From Parus major (taxonomy: Eukaryota; Chordata; Aves; Passeriformes; Paridae), in the NCBI RefSeq assembly GCF_001522545.3, contig NC_031768.1, forward strand, positions 9,321,403 through 9,385,402: a DNA stretch of 64,000 nucleotides. The letters are read 5' to 3'. Below the pieces are notes generated by a model, which was given only the letters and a program-made list of their open reading frames with translations, searched no databases and had not been told where the DNA came from. This document shows positions 11,255-23,100 of this stretch, one piece after another (within the stretch, counting starts at the first letter, position 1; each line of letters begins with the position of its first letter). A program made the translations under genes and the position numbers.

Positions 11255-12720
11255 TTCTCAGATGGAAAGTATTTTTCTGGCTATTTTCATTGATAAACCT
11301 CTCTTGATGGTCTTTGAGAGGTCTTGGAAATCCATAGAGGTCACAGCTGACTAGACACTGATGAATGCTTTCATGATTTTCAAGAGGGGCAGGAAGGAGT
11401 ATACTGGAAACTACAGGCCTGTCAGTCTCACATCAGTGCATGGTAAAGTTATGGAGAACATTGTTCTGGGAGGTATTAAAAAACACAGGAAAGACAATAC
11501 AGTCATCCATCACAATCAGCAATGCTTCATGAGGTGAAATTCCTGCTTATCAAACCTGATTTCCTTTCATGATTAGTAACCCACCTACCTGATCAAGGAA
11601 GCCAGTTGTTGTAATATTTTTGGATTTCAGTAAAGCTTTTTATATTGTGTCTCTCAGTATCCTGGAAAAAATGTCCAGCCCAGATGGGGCACAAAGGGTT
11701 ACAGGGAACAGGGTGACACCAGAGTGGTGAGCTGTCACTAAGGGGGCTCCACAGGGCTCCATCCTCAGCCCTGTGCTCTCCAATATCTTCATAAAGGACT
11801 TGAACACAGCCCTGGAAGGGACACTGAGCAAATCTGCAGGTGATACAAAACTGGGAGGAGCTGTTGACTCCCTCGAAGGCAGGGAGGTCCTGCAGAGAGA
11901 CCTCTAGAGATGAGAGGCCGGGACAGTCACCAACCATGTGAAATTCAACAAGGGAAAGTGCTGGATTCAGCATCTGGGATGGGGCAACCCTGGATGGATG
12001 TACAGACAGACTGGGGAATGAGAGGCTGGAAAGCAGCACCATGGAAAGGGGCCTGGGGGTCCTGGTGGATGGAAAGCTGAATCTGAGCCAGCAGTGCCCT
12101 GGCAGCCAGGAGGGCCAAGCGTGTCCTGGGGACATCAGGCCCAGCATGGCCAGCCGGGCAAGGAGGGGATTGTCCCGCTCTGCTCTGGGCTGGGGCGGCC
12201 TCACCTCCAGTGCTGGGGGCACTTCTGGGTGCCGCAGTACAAAAAAGACATTAAACTGCTAAAGAACATCCAAAGGAGGGCAGTGAGGGTGGTGAAGGGT
12301 CTGGAGGAGAAGCCGTGTGAGGAGGGGCTGAGGGCACTGGGTCTGTTCAGCCTGGAGGAGACTTGAGGGGAGCCCTCACTGCAGTTACAGCTTCATCGTG
12401 TGGGGAACAGGAGGGGCAGGCACTGATCTCTGCTCTGTGGTGACAGTGACAGAGCCCAGGGAATGGCCTGAAGTTGTGTCAGGGGAGGTTTAGGTTCGAT
12501 ATTGGAAAAGTTTCTTCCCTCAGAGGGTGGCTGGGCACTGGAACAGGCTCCCCGGGGCAGTGGTCACAGCACCAGCCTGACAGAGCTCAGGAGACCTTTG
12601 GACAGTGCTCTCAGGCATCTGGTGTGACTCTTTGGGCTGTCCTGGGCAGGGACAGGAGCTGGACTCAATGATCCTTGTGGGTCCCTTCCAACTCAGCTTA
12701 TTCTGTGATTCTATGATTCC
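11255..12720 (+). mobile_element. CR1 LINE, 5'-truncated, with degraded reverse transcriptase and 3' end
   Basis: This is the largest transposable element seen. Reverse-transcriptase signatures of CR1 ORF2 appear in order: a VFERSWKS-like block around 11310, an IFKRGRKEYTGNYRPVSLTS block near 11380-11435, [17 protein letters not shown] near 11743-11793, and SAGDTKLGG at 11833-11859. The C-terminal region follows (GVLVDGKLNLSQQC near 12055; YKKDIKLL, VKGLEEKP and LGLFSLE near 12240-12360). The 3' untranslated part ends with ATTCTGTG/ATTCTATG repeats at 12720. The element is dead. Reading frame shifts at least three times, and in-frame stops occur at 11728 (TGA) and 11905 (TAG). The FADD catalytic box reads SAGD, losing one of the two acidic residues. 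A segment before the PQGS box is missing compared with the family pattern I know. Copies like this move only by trans help; this one has no autonomous capacity. Confidence 0.93.
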
Positions 12721-14768
12721 TGTGTCTCTCTCACTGCTGTTTCTGTTTACTGGGCTGTTGATGTCTCGCTTTGATGAAGTCAAAGCCCTGCTATGATGTT
12801 TTTTGACAGGAGAGCTTCTGAGAAATCCCTTAAATTCCAAAGGCAAAAAATAGCCTTCAGAAGTACATTTTAACAGTGGCTTTCTGTTGATCTAAGTTTA
12901 ATCAAAGTGGCAATGAAGAGGATATTTAACTGTTTATTTATTTAGGTAGATGTGACTGAAAACTGCAATAAACAAATTAAGTCAGGTAGTAAGGTTTGAT
13001 TTTGTCTGGTAGCCTGTCAGCTGCAGGACATTACAATAATGGTAATTGGTTTAAAAAGACTGTATTGCTCTGCTGACAAAAAGCTGACAAAAATTTCTCT
13101 GCTGAAAAAACTAATCCTATGCTTTAAGTGCAGCTCTGTAGACAGGATTTTCTTTTGATTAAAGGCTAATTTAGTTTACCAAGAAATCTTTCATACATCA
13201 TGAATTAAAGCATCACTAAAGATCAAAACTCAAAAATTTGTTCAGGTATGATTTAACTTTAATTTTTGCCTTCAAAGATGAAAGAGAGAATTCTCTTTTA
13301 AAATTAAGAAGGTTAGATAAAGAGGTAAATCACTACTGCTAGTTTATGACTTGAATGTGGACTGAGGGTTTTTTTTTCCAATTAATATGACTTCCTTTAA
13401 AAAATAAAGAAATGAACTGGAGTAGTTAATGTTAAAGACGAGCACAAGAACTACAGAAACCAGAGCAAGTCAAAGACCTGTTCTGCTGTCAATGAAGATG
13501 TAGTGATTAATCTCATATTCTCAGAATTCTGCTAACCACAGTTTGATTGCCTCCAACACTTTGGACTGAGTTATCAGGGCTGTCTGCATGACAAGTGATT
13601 GCTGTGCAAGACCTTTGATCAACCCTCCTTTAACCAAAGCAGTGAAGAATATCAGAGGAAGGGGGTAACCTTTCTGTAGAAACTGCTACTGATAAACAGC
13701 ATAGAAGTGGTACTGATAAACCACTTTATCGAGTGGCATTTCTCCCTCTGTGTCAAGCCATTTCAGAAGCAAGCAGGAGAAAGCTGTCAGGTAGTCCACC
13801 TACATGAGTCAGAAAATTAATTACTTTGCATCAGAGGCTATTTTCAACCAACTCGTAACGAGACAGGGCCAAGTCCCTGCATCGCAGAACTGTGCTGTCT
13901 GTTCAAACACTCTAATTGACTCATTAAGTCTGGCTACACAGGGCTTGTCATCAACTCCAGAGAGACATTACTGAGTGCAGCTGAGTGATGATCCTCTCCC
14001 AAAACATGATGGAGGGCAATGCACTCATCACCAGTGCTCACTCAGCACTGCATCAGGGTGAAGCCAAAATGGCAAAGTGTTCAAAGGCTGTGGAAATGCT
14101 CACAGTTCCAAATAGATATTCCCTGTCCTCCCCAGGAAAAGACAGATGTTTAGGTGACAGCATTGCATAGGTTACCTGTACCAAGACTTTACCAAGGCAC
14201 AGCTAGATGAAATTCCTTACCAGGAAATTTGCTCAGAGTAGACTTTGAATATAACTCATTGGTGATACAGCACTGATTCCCAACAGGCAGTTGAAGGAAG
14301 ATGGAAAACCCTTGTTTCTGTGAAGTGGTACTCAGGACTGGCTACCATTCCTAACACTAAAAAGAATATGGAAACACTTAGAAAAAAACCCAGCAGCCAA
14401 GGATGAATTGTTATCAGGACTGGATTCTTACTTTTATTTGTAAGACCCAGAGGGTTGTAATGTGAGTGGAGTCTCACCACACCACAGGGAGTTTAAGGAG
14501 GTATCCTGCTGTGATGGATTTATAGTTCCCAAATCAGAGGAAAATCTGGGTAGTGCTGTTCTGTGCTTTCCTGAGTTGATTAACCAGCCCTGACTGCTGC
14601 TGCAGAGACAGAGCAGCTCTCTTCTGTACCCTTATTTCTTATTTCATATTGCTATGTTTGGGGGAGCTACTGCCACTGCCTACTGAACAAGCCAGCTTTT
14701 CTGTCTAGAGTGTCTGGAAAGTAGATTCATGTTAACCCTGTATGGACACTTATGTTTTCCCCTGACTT

Positions 14769-14803
14769 TCCCCCCCTTTTTACCCTCCCCCCCCCACCCC
14801 CCT
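14769..14803. repeat. C-rich homopolymer tract
   Basis: Runs of C broken by short T/A interruptions, including nine consecutive C. It is a low-complexity tract that is error-prone in sequencing. Confidence 0.9.
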
Positions 14804-15801
14804 CAAATAATCCCTACTAGGAGTTCAAATTTGGCAAGAATGTACCTATCCAAATTAAAATAATTATTTCATACCTTCTGATAGCAGATCCCAAAGTCCT
14901 TTCCACACCAAAAAAGGTACTTTAAGGTTGCATCTAGCTAATTTTTTATTTTAATTTCCCATCCACTACCACCTTGCTTCAGTACAAGATATCAGGGAAG
15001 ACATAGTCCTTTATCCAGGATATCTGACATGGACAGGACATGGCACAATTGGGGCATGTAACATTTTTCTCATAATACGTTATATAAGCAGCCTTTCTCC
15101 ATAGATTTTGTAATGCTAAGCAGATACAGTTCTTTTTTTCTGCAGGAAAAGGTGAAGGATGTTGCTGTTGATGAAAGACTGGTTGTTATGGGTCATCTGG
15201 TACATTGATGCTGACATAGAAACTTCAGAGACTGCAACAGCCAGTTTCTGTAATTCACCACTCCTGTGCTGCCAGTACATGTGTGTGTCTCTGCTCCTGT
15301 ATGCCACAGGTTGGATGCTTGGGTTTGTGAGCTCTGTGTTTGTACATTTAAAGTGGAATCACATTGAAATTATCTTTAGCATAAAAAATAATTTATAGTA
15401 TTATACATATAACTGTACACATATTACAACATAATAGGGCACAGTATATAACAAAGCATGGTCTATTTCCTTTGTAGCATGTAAAAGAATCTTGCATGTG
15501 AAACTCGTAAACCACTGCATCTCAACTCCAATTAACTTCATTTCCCTCTATCTAAAACAAAGCTGCTTATGTCCCACACAATGTGTGGAGGCTATTCATC
15601 CTATATATACATATTTATGCTCAGTCAGGTTGATGCAGTTTCTTTCATTTTTCTGAACAAATTAGACAAACGCAAGTAGGACAGTCACCTACCCAGAAGG
15701 GTCTGTGAACATCCATGGCTTTGACAGTTCTGTACTAATGTGCATTGAGCATATTCTGATACAAAGTTTTGGTCTGGAAAACTTTCAAAAAATCAATAAA
15801 A

Positions 15802-15832
15802 CTTTTTATTTATTTTTTTTTAATTTTTTTTT
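15802..15832. repeat. T-rich low-complexity tract
   Basis: Runs of T of up to 8-9 bases broken by A. No adjacent retroelement body was recognised that would make it an inverted poly-A tail. Confidence 0.85.
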
Positions 15833-16452
15833 GGTTTCCTTTTGAAGTTCCCAAGCTACTAGAGGCTTTGACTATATTTCATTGACTATATTCTGCTGTC
15901 ACTTTATAAGAATTTTTTTATTTTCAGTGGTATAGATTTTATCATATGGCTTTCAGGCAGCCAGCAGTATCTGGTCATTAATGGTTGTGTTCAAATGACC
16001 AGAGAAAAGTTCTTTCTAATATTGTTTTGTTTTGTGTGGTCGGTTTTTTTAATATTAATAAGCATGCTGGTGTACAACCTGCTGGCTTTAAGGAGAGTGA
16101 TGAGGAACATAACATGGTACAGGAAAATCATCAGTCTTTTAAGAAAATGCACATAATAAAACCCTAGAAAAGCTGCATTGTGGAAGAGAGAAGCAAGTTT
16201 CTTACAGCAGGAGAAAGAAGCGTGTTCCTTGAAATTTACTGACCAATTTATTTTTTATGTGGAATGGGAAAAACAGATACGTATGCCCTGGTATGCATTT
16301 ATTTTACTAAATAAGAAAATATGAAGGATTTCTAAATTACTGGGTATTTGGAGGTGAGAAGTTTAGAGTTTCTTGTAGTCTGCTGAAGGAGCACAACAGG
16401 CTGCATAATAACTTTTGGCACCCTTATTAAGCATCCTGAGCTAGCAAAAAAT

Positions 16453-16637
16453 TATGGAATAGGTTAACAGGTTTCCCTGGGAGAATGTGGATGCCCCATC
16501 CATGGGTGTGTTTAAGATCAGACTGGATGTGGCTCTGAGCAACCTGGTGAGGTGCAAAGTGTCCCTGTCCATGATTGGGAGTAGGAATGAGATGATCTTT
16601 AAGGTCACTTCCAAACTATTCTGTGATTTTATGATTA
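16453..16637 (+). mobile_element. CR1 LINE 3'-end fragment
   Basis: The fragment follows the CR1 3' untranslated pattern. It has a GGAATAGGTTAACAGG block at 16455, then GTGGATGCCCCATCCATGGG near 16487, GAGCAACCTGGTG near 16535, GATGATCTTTAAGGTCACTT near 16592, and terminal ATTCTGTG/ATTTTATG repeats to 16637. It is 5'-truncated with no coding part. Divergence is moderate to high. Orientation is + because the terminal repeats lie on the right. Confidence 0.92.
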
Positions 16638-17782
16638 GAATAAACATATGGGGTGAGATTTTTCATCTCTTAAAATGACAGTGTTAGGTACCCACCTCTG
16701 TGCCCATTCCATCAGGGATAAAATTCTGCAACAATCCTGCATATGCAACCTTGCACTTTAGTAAATGCTGTAGAAATTGTTGCTTTTTAGCCTGCCAGTC
16801 CCCTGGCTCTGTTCCCGGTATCCTGCAATATGGTTGCTGTCACATCTGCCCTTATCTCAGCTTCATGGCCTCTTTAGACATGAAAATGCTGTGTAAGATA
16901 TCACTTTTCTTTGAAAAGAGCTTCTAGGGAGAATCAGATGCAAACAAGTACAAAGTCAGCCTGGTGAGAAAAAGCAAATGCCAAAAAAGCTGGGAGCATG
17001 CATTTCTTCAAAAGCACATTGTCAACACACTATCTCAGAGAGTCTGGTATGTTGACAGGTAGAAAATCCCTCAGTTTACAGGCAATTGAACAATTATTTT
17101 TCAAGAAATGACAAGCTACTGAACTGCATGATGTTCTGCAAGAAAAAAAACAGCACTAACCTGAGGGTTATATGTGAAAAAGGAGCTGTAAGGGAACAGA
17201 GTCTGACAGACTGCAGGAGACTGTATATCAAGGGAAAAAGGAAAATTTCTAGATCATAACTCCAGCTCTGGGTACAAGAGGTAAACATGATGCTGAAATA
17301 CATCACTTATTCGGGACACCCATCTCAATCTAGAATATTGAATATTTTGGGTTCTGACTGGAAACTGGGTTTTTCTGGACCTTCTGAAAGTTTTGGGGGG
17401 TTTTATGACAATAATTAGGTTAAAAATGAAAGCATTATCTTTGCATCTCAGTTTATTGACTGATGAGACTGAATACTAAAACCCACAAAATCATGCTGTG
17501 ATTGACCAGTAGAACAAAAAGCTTTTGGCTTCCGTCATGATAAACTATATTTATAAAAGTAGTTATTGGTTAATGACTTATATTCCTAAACAATATTTTA
17601 TTATATAGTTTTCAATTATCTGTCCAGGGTACAGGACCACTTCAGTTTCCAGCCTTTGTGAAAGCATTCTCTATCAAACCAAGTCAATATGAAAAGCCTT
17701 GCATCCCTGACTGAGGCATTGCCAGTATCTCTTGTGTCATACTGGAAAATGAGTCAGAGAAAAGGTCCAGGATTAAAATAGC

Positions 17783-17810
17783 AAATAAAAAAAAAATAAA
17801 TAAATAAAAA
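17783..17810. repeat. A-rich/(AAAT)n simple repeat
   Basis: An AAATAAAAAAAAAATAAATAAAT-like run of about 28 bases. It is simple sequence only. Confidence 0.9.
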
Positions 17811-20147
17811 GGTGTTTATTTTTCAAATCTGCCTAGCATGGAAGTCAAGCTGAGAAATAGTGTCAACACTGAATTTTTTTTTGTTCCATGAGATGTGGAC
17901 CCTGCAAAACTAAAGGGAAAAGCACCCTCTGATGACTCCTTAACATCAACATGTTGAAGTGCTTTTTGCATGCAGAAAGTCTCTCTTGCTTCCAGAGATG
18001 ATGGTGTTAATACCCAAAACCTAGAATTCCATGCAATATCATCAGGAAGACTCATGTACAGCTCACCTTTCCATGCAAGGTCACCTCAAGTCTCCCATTA
18101 AATGCACATGATGTCCAGCTGGAAGTTTGATGTGCTGCCAGTTTGTAAGATTAGAAGGACAAAAGAGATGAGCAGGCAAAAAAAAGGAAATATGTACAAA
18201 AAGCCCAAGAAATATCAAAGAAATAAAAACTCCCAAATAAGCAATAAGCTTTCCAATATGAATCAATTTGGGATAAACTATTGAAATCCTATGTTGGAGG
18301 CATTAAAAAGTGAAAAGCAGTGGAGCAAAACATTACCCTTTTATGGCTGCTTCTCCTACTTTGTGTTTTAAAATGTTCTCACTCATATTTTCATTAAAAT
18401 ATTTTCTTTTTTTTAAAACAAACCCTTTGCAAGTGGAAATTCCATACAAAGACTCTTAACAGCCCTGTCAGTGCTATATAAGCTCCAGAGTTTGGCAACC
18501 TTGGCAATAATGATGAATATGAGAACAGGGTCCTCACTATGGGCTACTTGTGCCTCTTAGTGAGATTTTGTAAGGTTGAGAAGGGTTCCTAAGAGCATTA
18601 GGGATACATGAAAGAAGAAAGACAGGGGATTAGCCAGAGGGAATGCAGGGATAAGGTTTGTCAAATAATGAAGCAGATGACTCGCAGGAAGACTGCAGAA
18701 CTACACATAATTCTGACAGGGAAGGGCAGAAGCAGGAGTTTAAGAAGTGTGTCACCATTTCCCACCTCCCAGTCCAGCTGATAAACCAAAAGAAAAATAA
18801 TGAGCAGATTTAAAATTAAAGCATGCTGCCAAGGACCTGAACTGGGAACAACTTGTAGGCTTTATATAAATCTACTTAAGACCTTAGCAGAGAGCAGATC
18901 TTAAAAGACTGGAAATATTATATGTGAGCATTTTTTTTCTCTCACTTAGATTCTGAGCTCTTTCAGTCTCAAAAGATTTAACTTTTCAAGGGGAATACTG
19001 GGCAAGTAGATAGGTATGAAAATGATTATAATATCTGAGAGCCTTTAAAAAACAAGTAATTGTTCAACATGATTGAAGTAATGAATATGCCTTAAGTTTT
19101 AGTGAGTTAGGATGTTTATTGATTAATATGTTGGATACTTGTCTACTATATCTTTTTTCTGCTTTTTGGAATATTACTAAAACAAGTCTATGTTGGCATG
19201 GTCAGAAAGCCGAAAGGTGTGAGAAAGCAACTTTATATTTTAAGTATGAGAACAGCAAATTCAGTATAAAAATCAAAATAGTTTTAACATTATCACCTTC
19301 AAATGTTTCTTACTCCGTGATATTGGAAAAGTAAGCTGTGTTCCACAGAACTATTCAATTTAAAGGAATAATTAAATTATATTTAGAAGGTAGAGCAGCC
19401 CTCATCTATCCTAGCATCTCCTGGAAGTATCCCAGAATTCAGCATCCTCACTGACAGAACAGCTCTCTCAAAGCCTATCACCTGGAGACAGAATTTATCC
19501 CATGTTCCATTATGAATTTCACTATGAATATCACCTGTGTATTTTCTAGAATTTTTATTTATCAAATCCATGCATGTGTTCGTGTAGATATGAAGAATAG
19601 AGAATTAATGGTGTTCCATCATTAACAGAAACTTCAAGTTAAAGAATGGGTTTTTGCATCCTCAAAGGCTTGTCCTATTTGAAACTTCTGGAGATGTAAC
19701 TTTGGAAACAGCACTGAGGTGAAAATTTAACTTAATATTTCAGAGGACTCTCTCAGCTTAAGAAGAGAAGGGATAGGAAAAGGCCTTGGCTTTACAAGAC
19801 AGCTCTGACCACTCCCTCCAGCTCCAAGTTGTCTCAGACCCCATGTGATGTAGATTAATCTCAGGACAAAAACACGGTGACAAAGTCTGCCAAAACAGTG
19901 AGATTCACAGAAATAACATTCCTTTGTACTGAAGGAATGAGCACATTCTTTACTAATCCAGCTGTTGAACAGGCAGCCTCAAGCATTTAAAGATTTCAGA
20001 GACCTCCAGAGCTCCTGCAAGAGAGAGGAGATGTGTGTGTTTTCCCCATAATAACAGCAGTTCCATGAAGGGCAGGGTGTTCAAAGAGAACATTTTGGAG
20101 GCTTAACAAAGCCCCACTTCACATAGCTTTGCTTATGGTCTCTTATA

Positions 20148-20191
20148 TTCTATATTGTCAATGAAAACTTTTTTCTATATTGTCAATGAAA
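20148..20191. repeat. 19-bp direct repeat, 25-bp period
   Basis: TTCTATATTGTCAATGAAA is present at 20148-20166 and again at 20173-20191, separated by six bases. The copies are identical, consistent with a small tandem duplication. Confidence 0.85.
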
Positions 20192-23100
20192 CTGTTTTCC
20201 CTGGAAAAGACAAAGGGAAATGATCCAAAAAGCTCTGAAAAGAATGCTGTATCCCACTTCTGCAATGAGCAGAGTATTGTGTTCATCCAAGGATCACATT
20301 TCTGTGACTATAAAAAAGCTTTTTCCTATGCTACTTTCCTATGCCTGTTCAGGAATAGAATGAAAAGAGTGAAGCAGAAACCTGAGACTGACAGCTATTT
20401 GGATGCTTCTGGCTGAGAATATTTCCTTCAAAACCCCCTTCATGCTCTCATGTTGCTGACCTGTGAAACATTCCTCTGACTTCCACTGGCTAGTCTTTTT
20501 CTACTGAGATCTATTTTCCAAATTCAGTAAGTTGTTATTATTGGAAACTAATATAGTCTTTGCTACAATAGTGCTGATCCAGTAATACAAGCATTATACA
20601 ATGGAATTCTTTTAATGAATGGATAACCATTGCATTCTGTATTAATTAATAGTGCAGGTGATAATTTAATATATACAATGCTAAAATAGATGGGGAAGAC
20701 AGAGGTTCTTCTGCTGTAAAGAAATAAGAAAATTAACTGTGCTTGTGCCATATTTGTTTTTCTTCCTCTATCCTTTTTATATTTTGTTTTTGTTTCAACT
20801 GCCACCAGTCAGCAGTAACTCACACACTATTTATTTGCAAGATATTTAGGCAATAGAACCTTTCATAAGCAAGTTTTACATCAAAATGAAAAGGAATGAT
20901 GGGAAGGAACTGTTGCTTTGCAGTGAGAAAGTGGGAAAGTAAGGAAGGTAGCAGAAATTAAATTGCTCCCTAAGATTTCAGATCAAATTTCTTCTTAAAC
21001 TTCTGAAAACCCACTCCAGATCTGCCAGTGAACATGTCAGAAGTGACCATATGAACATTAGGGTAATTATGGGAATGTGCTGGTAAGAGCTGAAAGCTCA
21101 CAGTGAATTCAGACAAATGTGGAAATATACAGGTGAAGGAAAAGACAGCCTTCTAAAAATTCCTTTGAAGCACTACTCCTGTATGATATTATTTTTACTT
21201 TTGGCTTTCTGGAGCTTTGAGAAGAAAACACCATCTGCTAAGAGCATAAGTGGAGCAGTGAAATAAATCTGTATCTGGAAAACAAAAGCCATATTCCGTA
21301 GTTGTGCTTGTCTTCAAGCAGCTTCTCTGATGCTTTCAGCTTCCCATTAAAATTGTTTCCATAATAATTCCATGCAACAATTGGCTGATCCACAGAGCTC
21401 ATAGACCTTCTCCCACTGTCTTTTCTCATCACTTAAATAAAAAATGAACCTGTGTATTGCTGGTTCTCACTCATGGTGTTGCAAATCACCAGAGAGATAG
21501 ATAGCCTATACTTGCCATTTTTTTGGGTGCATGTTTTCCAGCTTCTGGAGAAAGGCAATTTCTCAGGCAAAGTAGAAGACATGGCATGCTACTTTTATTT
21601 ATGGACCTTGATTATGCTGTGTATACTTATAGAGACAAAGTTTAATAAATGGAAATTACAAGATATGTTTCTTATACCTAAGGCAAATAACAGAGTTGCC
21701 AGAGAATTAAATGCTTCCCTCATGTTAAGAATAGAAAACTGGTAGGCAGTTGTCTGTTGTTCACTGACCCATGGTAATTTAGCTGGCATATAATGATACT
21801 TTTGCCTCAAGGATTATTCTTGAATGCCACATTTAATTGCTGTGGCAAACTATGGATAGCCTAGAAATGCCCCTAGGCCCGCTATGTACACTACATACAA
21901 ACACACACAGAGATATCCTCTCAGAGATACATCAAAGAGGCCAACCTCATCCACCCTTTTCCTCTCCTTGTCCTTTATAACACTTTCTGGTGATTGTTTA
22001 GTCTTTGGGTTGCTTTCTCCACACTTTCTCCCTTCCCATAGTCTGCCTGTTATTCTCCAACATTGTTTTCCCACCAGTAACACCTGCAGTGACAAGGAGC
22101 AGCGGTGCTTTGGGAGTATATGCTGTTTTTTCATCAGTAGAGATTTCTGAGAATTTTTTACTTTTGTTTCCTTACTCTCTTCTCTTGCTTCACTAATCCT
22201 GTTCATCTACCCATCATTGATTTCCATTTGAGAAGGAAATCCAAAGGATAACATGATCTCCCATTCTCTCTTCCCAAGCTCTGCCTGAAACAGTAAGACC
22301 TAGCTATTTGGAAAACAGTGTTATAACCCCATTTTTCTCAAATTATTATTCTTTTATCTCCACTCTTTGCAGAAGTCTGAGACATGCTCTGAAGTAATGC
22401 TGCTGTGACATTGTCTCAGACTGGATCTGGTGTCCTCCCAGGGAGGTGTGTGAGTAGCTCTTTTCCTGAAATTTAAAGGTGCACCACTGACATCTTTCTC
22501 CATCATGGACATTTCAAATGAGTAGAGAAGAGCAACTAAACCATCAGAGAGATTTCACTGAGCAAGGGTCAGCCCAACATCTGCCTTGTGTACACTGTGC
22601 CTGGATAAACACTGATTTATTCAGCACTCATGGATTCTGATGCTACCATTATAATTTCATGTAATTTACAAACAAAGAGCTCCTAGATGAGAATCCAGGG
22701 ATTAGCAGGGCATATGGATTTGTTTTTTCTTTTTGATGGAGGTGGTTAATCCTCCTGAAGATTTTTCTGAATTTTTTTATTTGGCTGATCCTTCTCTGCT
22801 TAGGCAACATATATTTTCCAAAAAATGTTTTTTATCTTCCCTACTCTGGAATTATAGAATTTCTGCATAGTTTTAGGCAGAACTATTTATAATAATGTAA
22901 AACACTCTGGGTGTTTAAAGCACTCTTACAGACTGCTTACTTTTCTGGGCAATATGTTAGGTTTTCAAAAATATTGTAGGCATTTTAATTTAATGACAAA
23001 TTTTAAGGTTTTCAATCCTATCCTCTGAAAACAGAGTATTTCCCTTAATGTTTTTAAAAAGATTTATTTAAATAGAAAAATGCTCTGGGTTGTAGTCCTT

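Larger units (their letters stand above)
12721..16452. other. Non-coding stretch, no supported gene
   Basis: About 3.7 kb without recognised coding sequence or transposon. Simple sequence includes a C-rich run at 14769-14803 and a T-rich run at 15802-15832. The part around 13450-13800 is less AT-rich and non-repetitive and carries a CCTTTGATC string (13612-13620) of the TCF/LEF consensus type, and AACCACA (13534-13540) of the RUNX type. Single motif hits like these are expected by chance, so no regulatory call is made. Confidence 0.55.

Noticed and set aside
11593..12222. 209-codon open frame on the minus strand
   Set aside because: It is antisense to the CR1 copy at 11255-12720; its openness follows from the GC-rich CR1 sequence.
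21850..22206. 118-codon minus-strand frame
   Set aside because: It overlaps open frames on the other strand, has no domain and no splice or promoter context.
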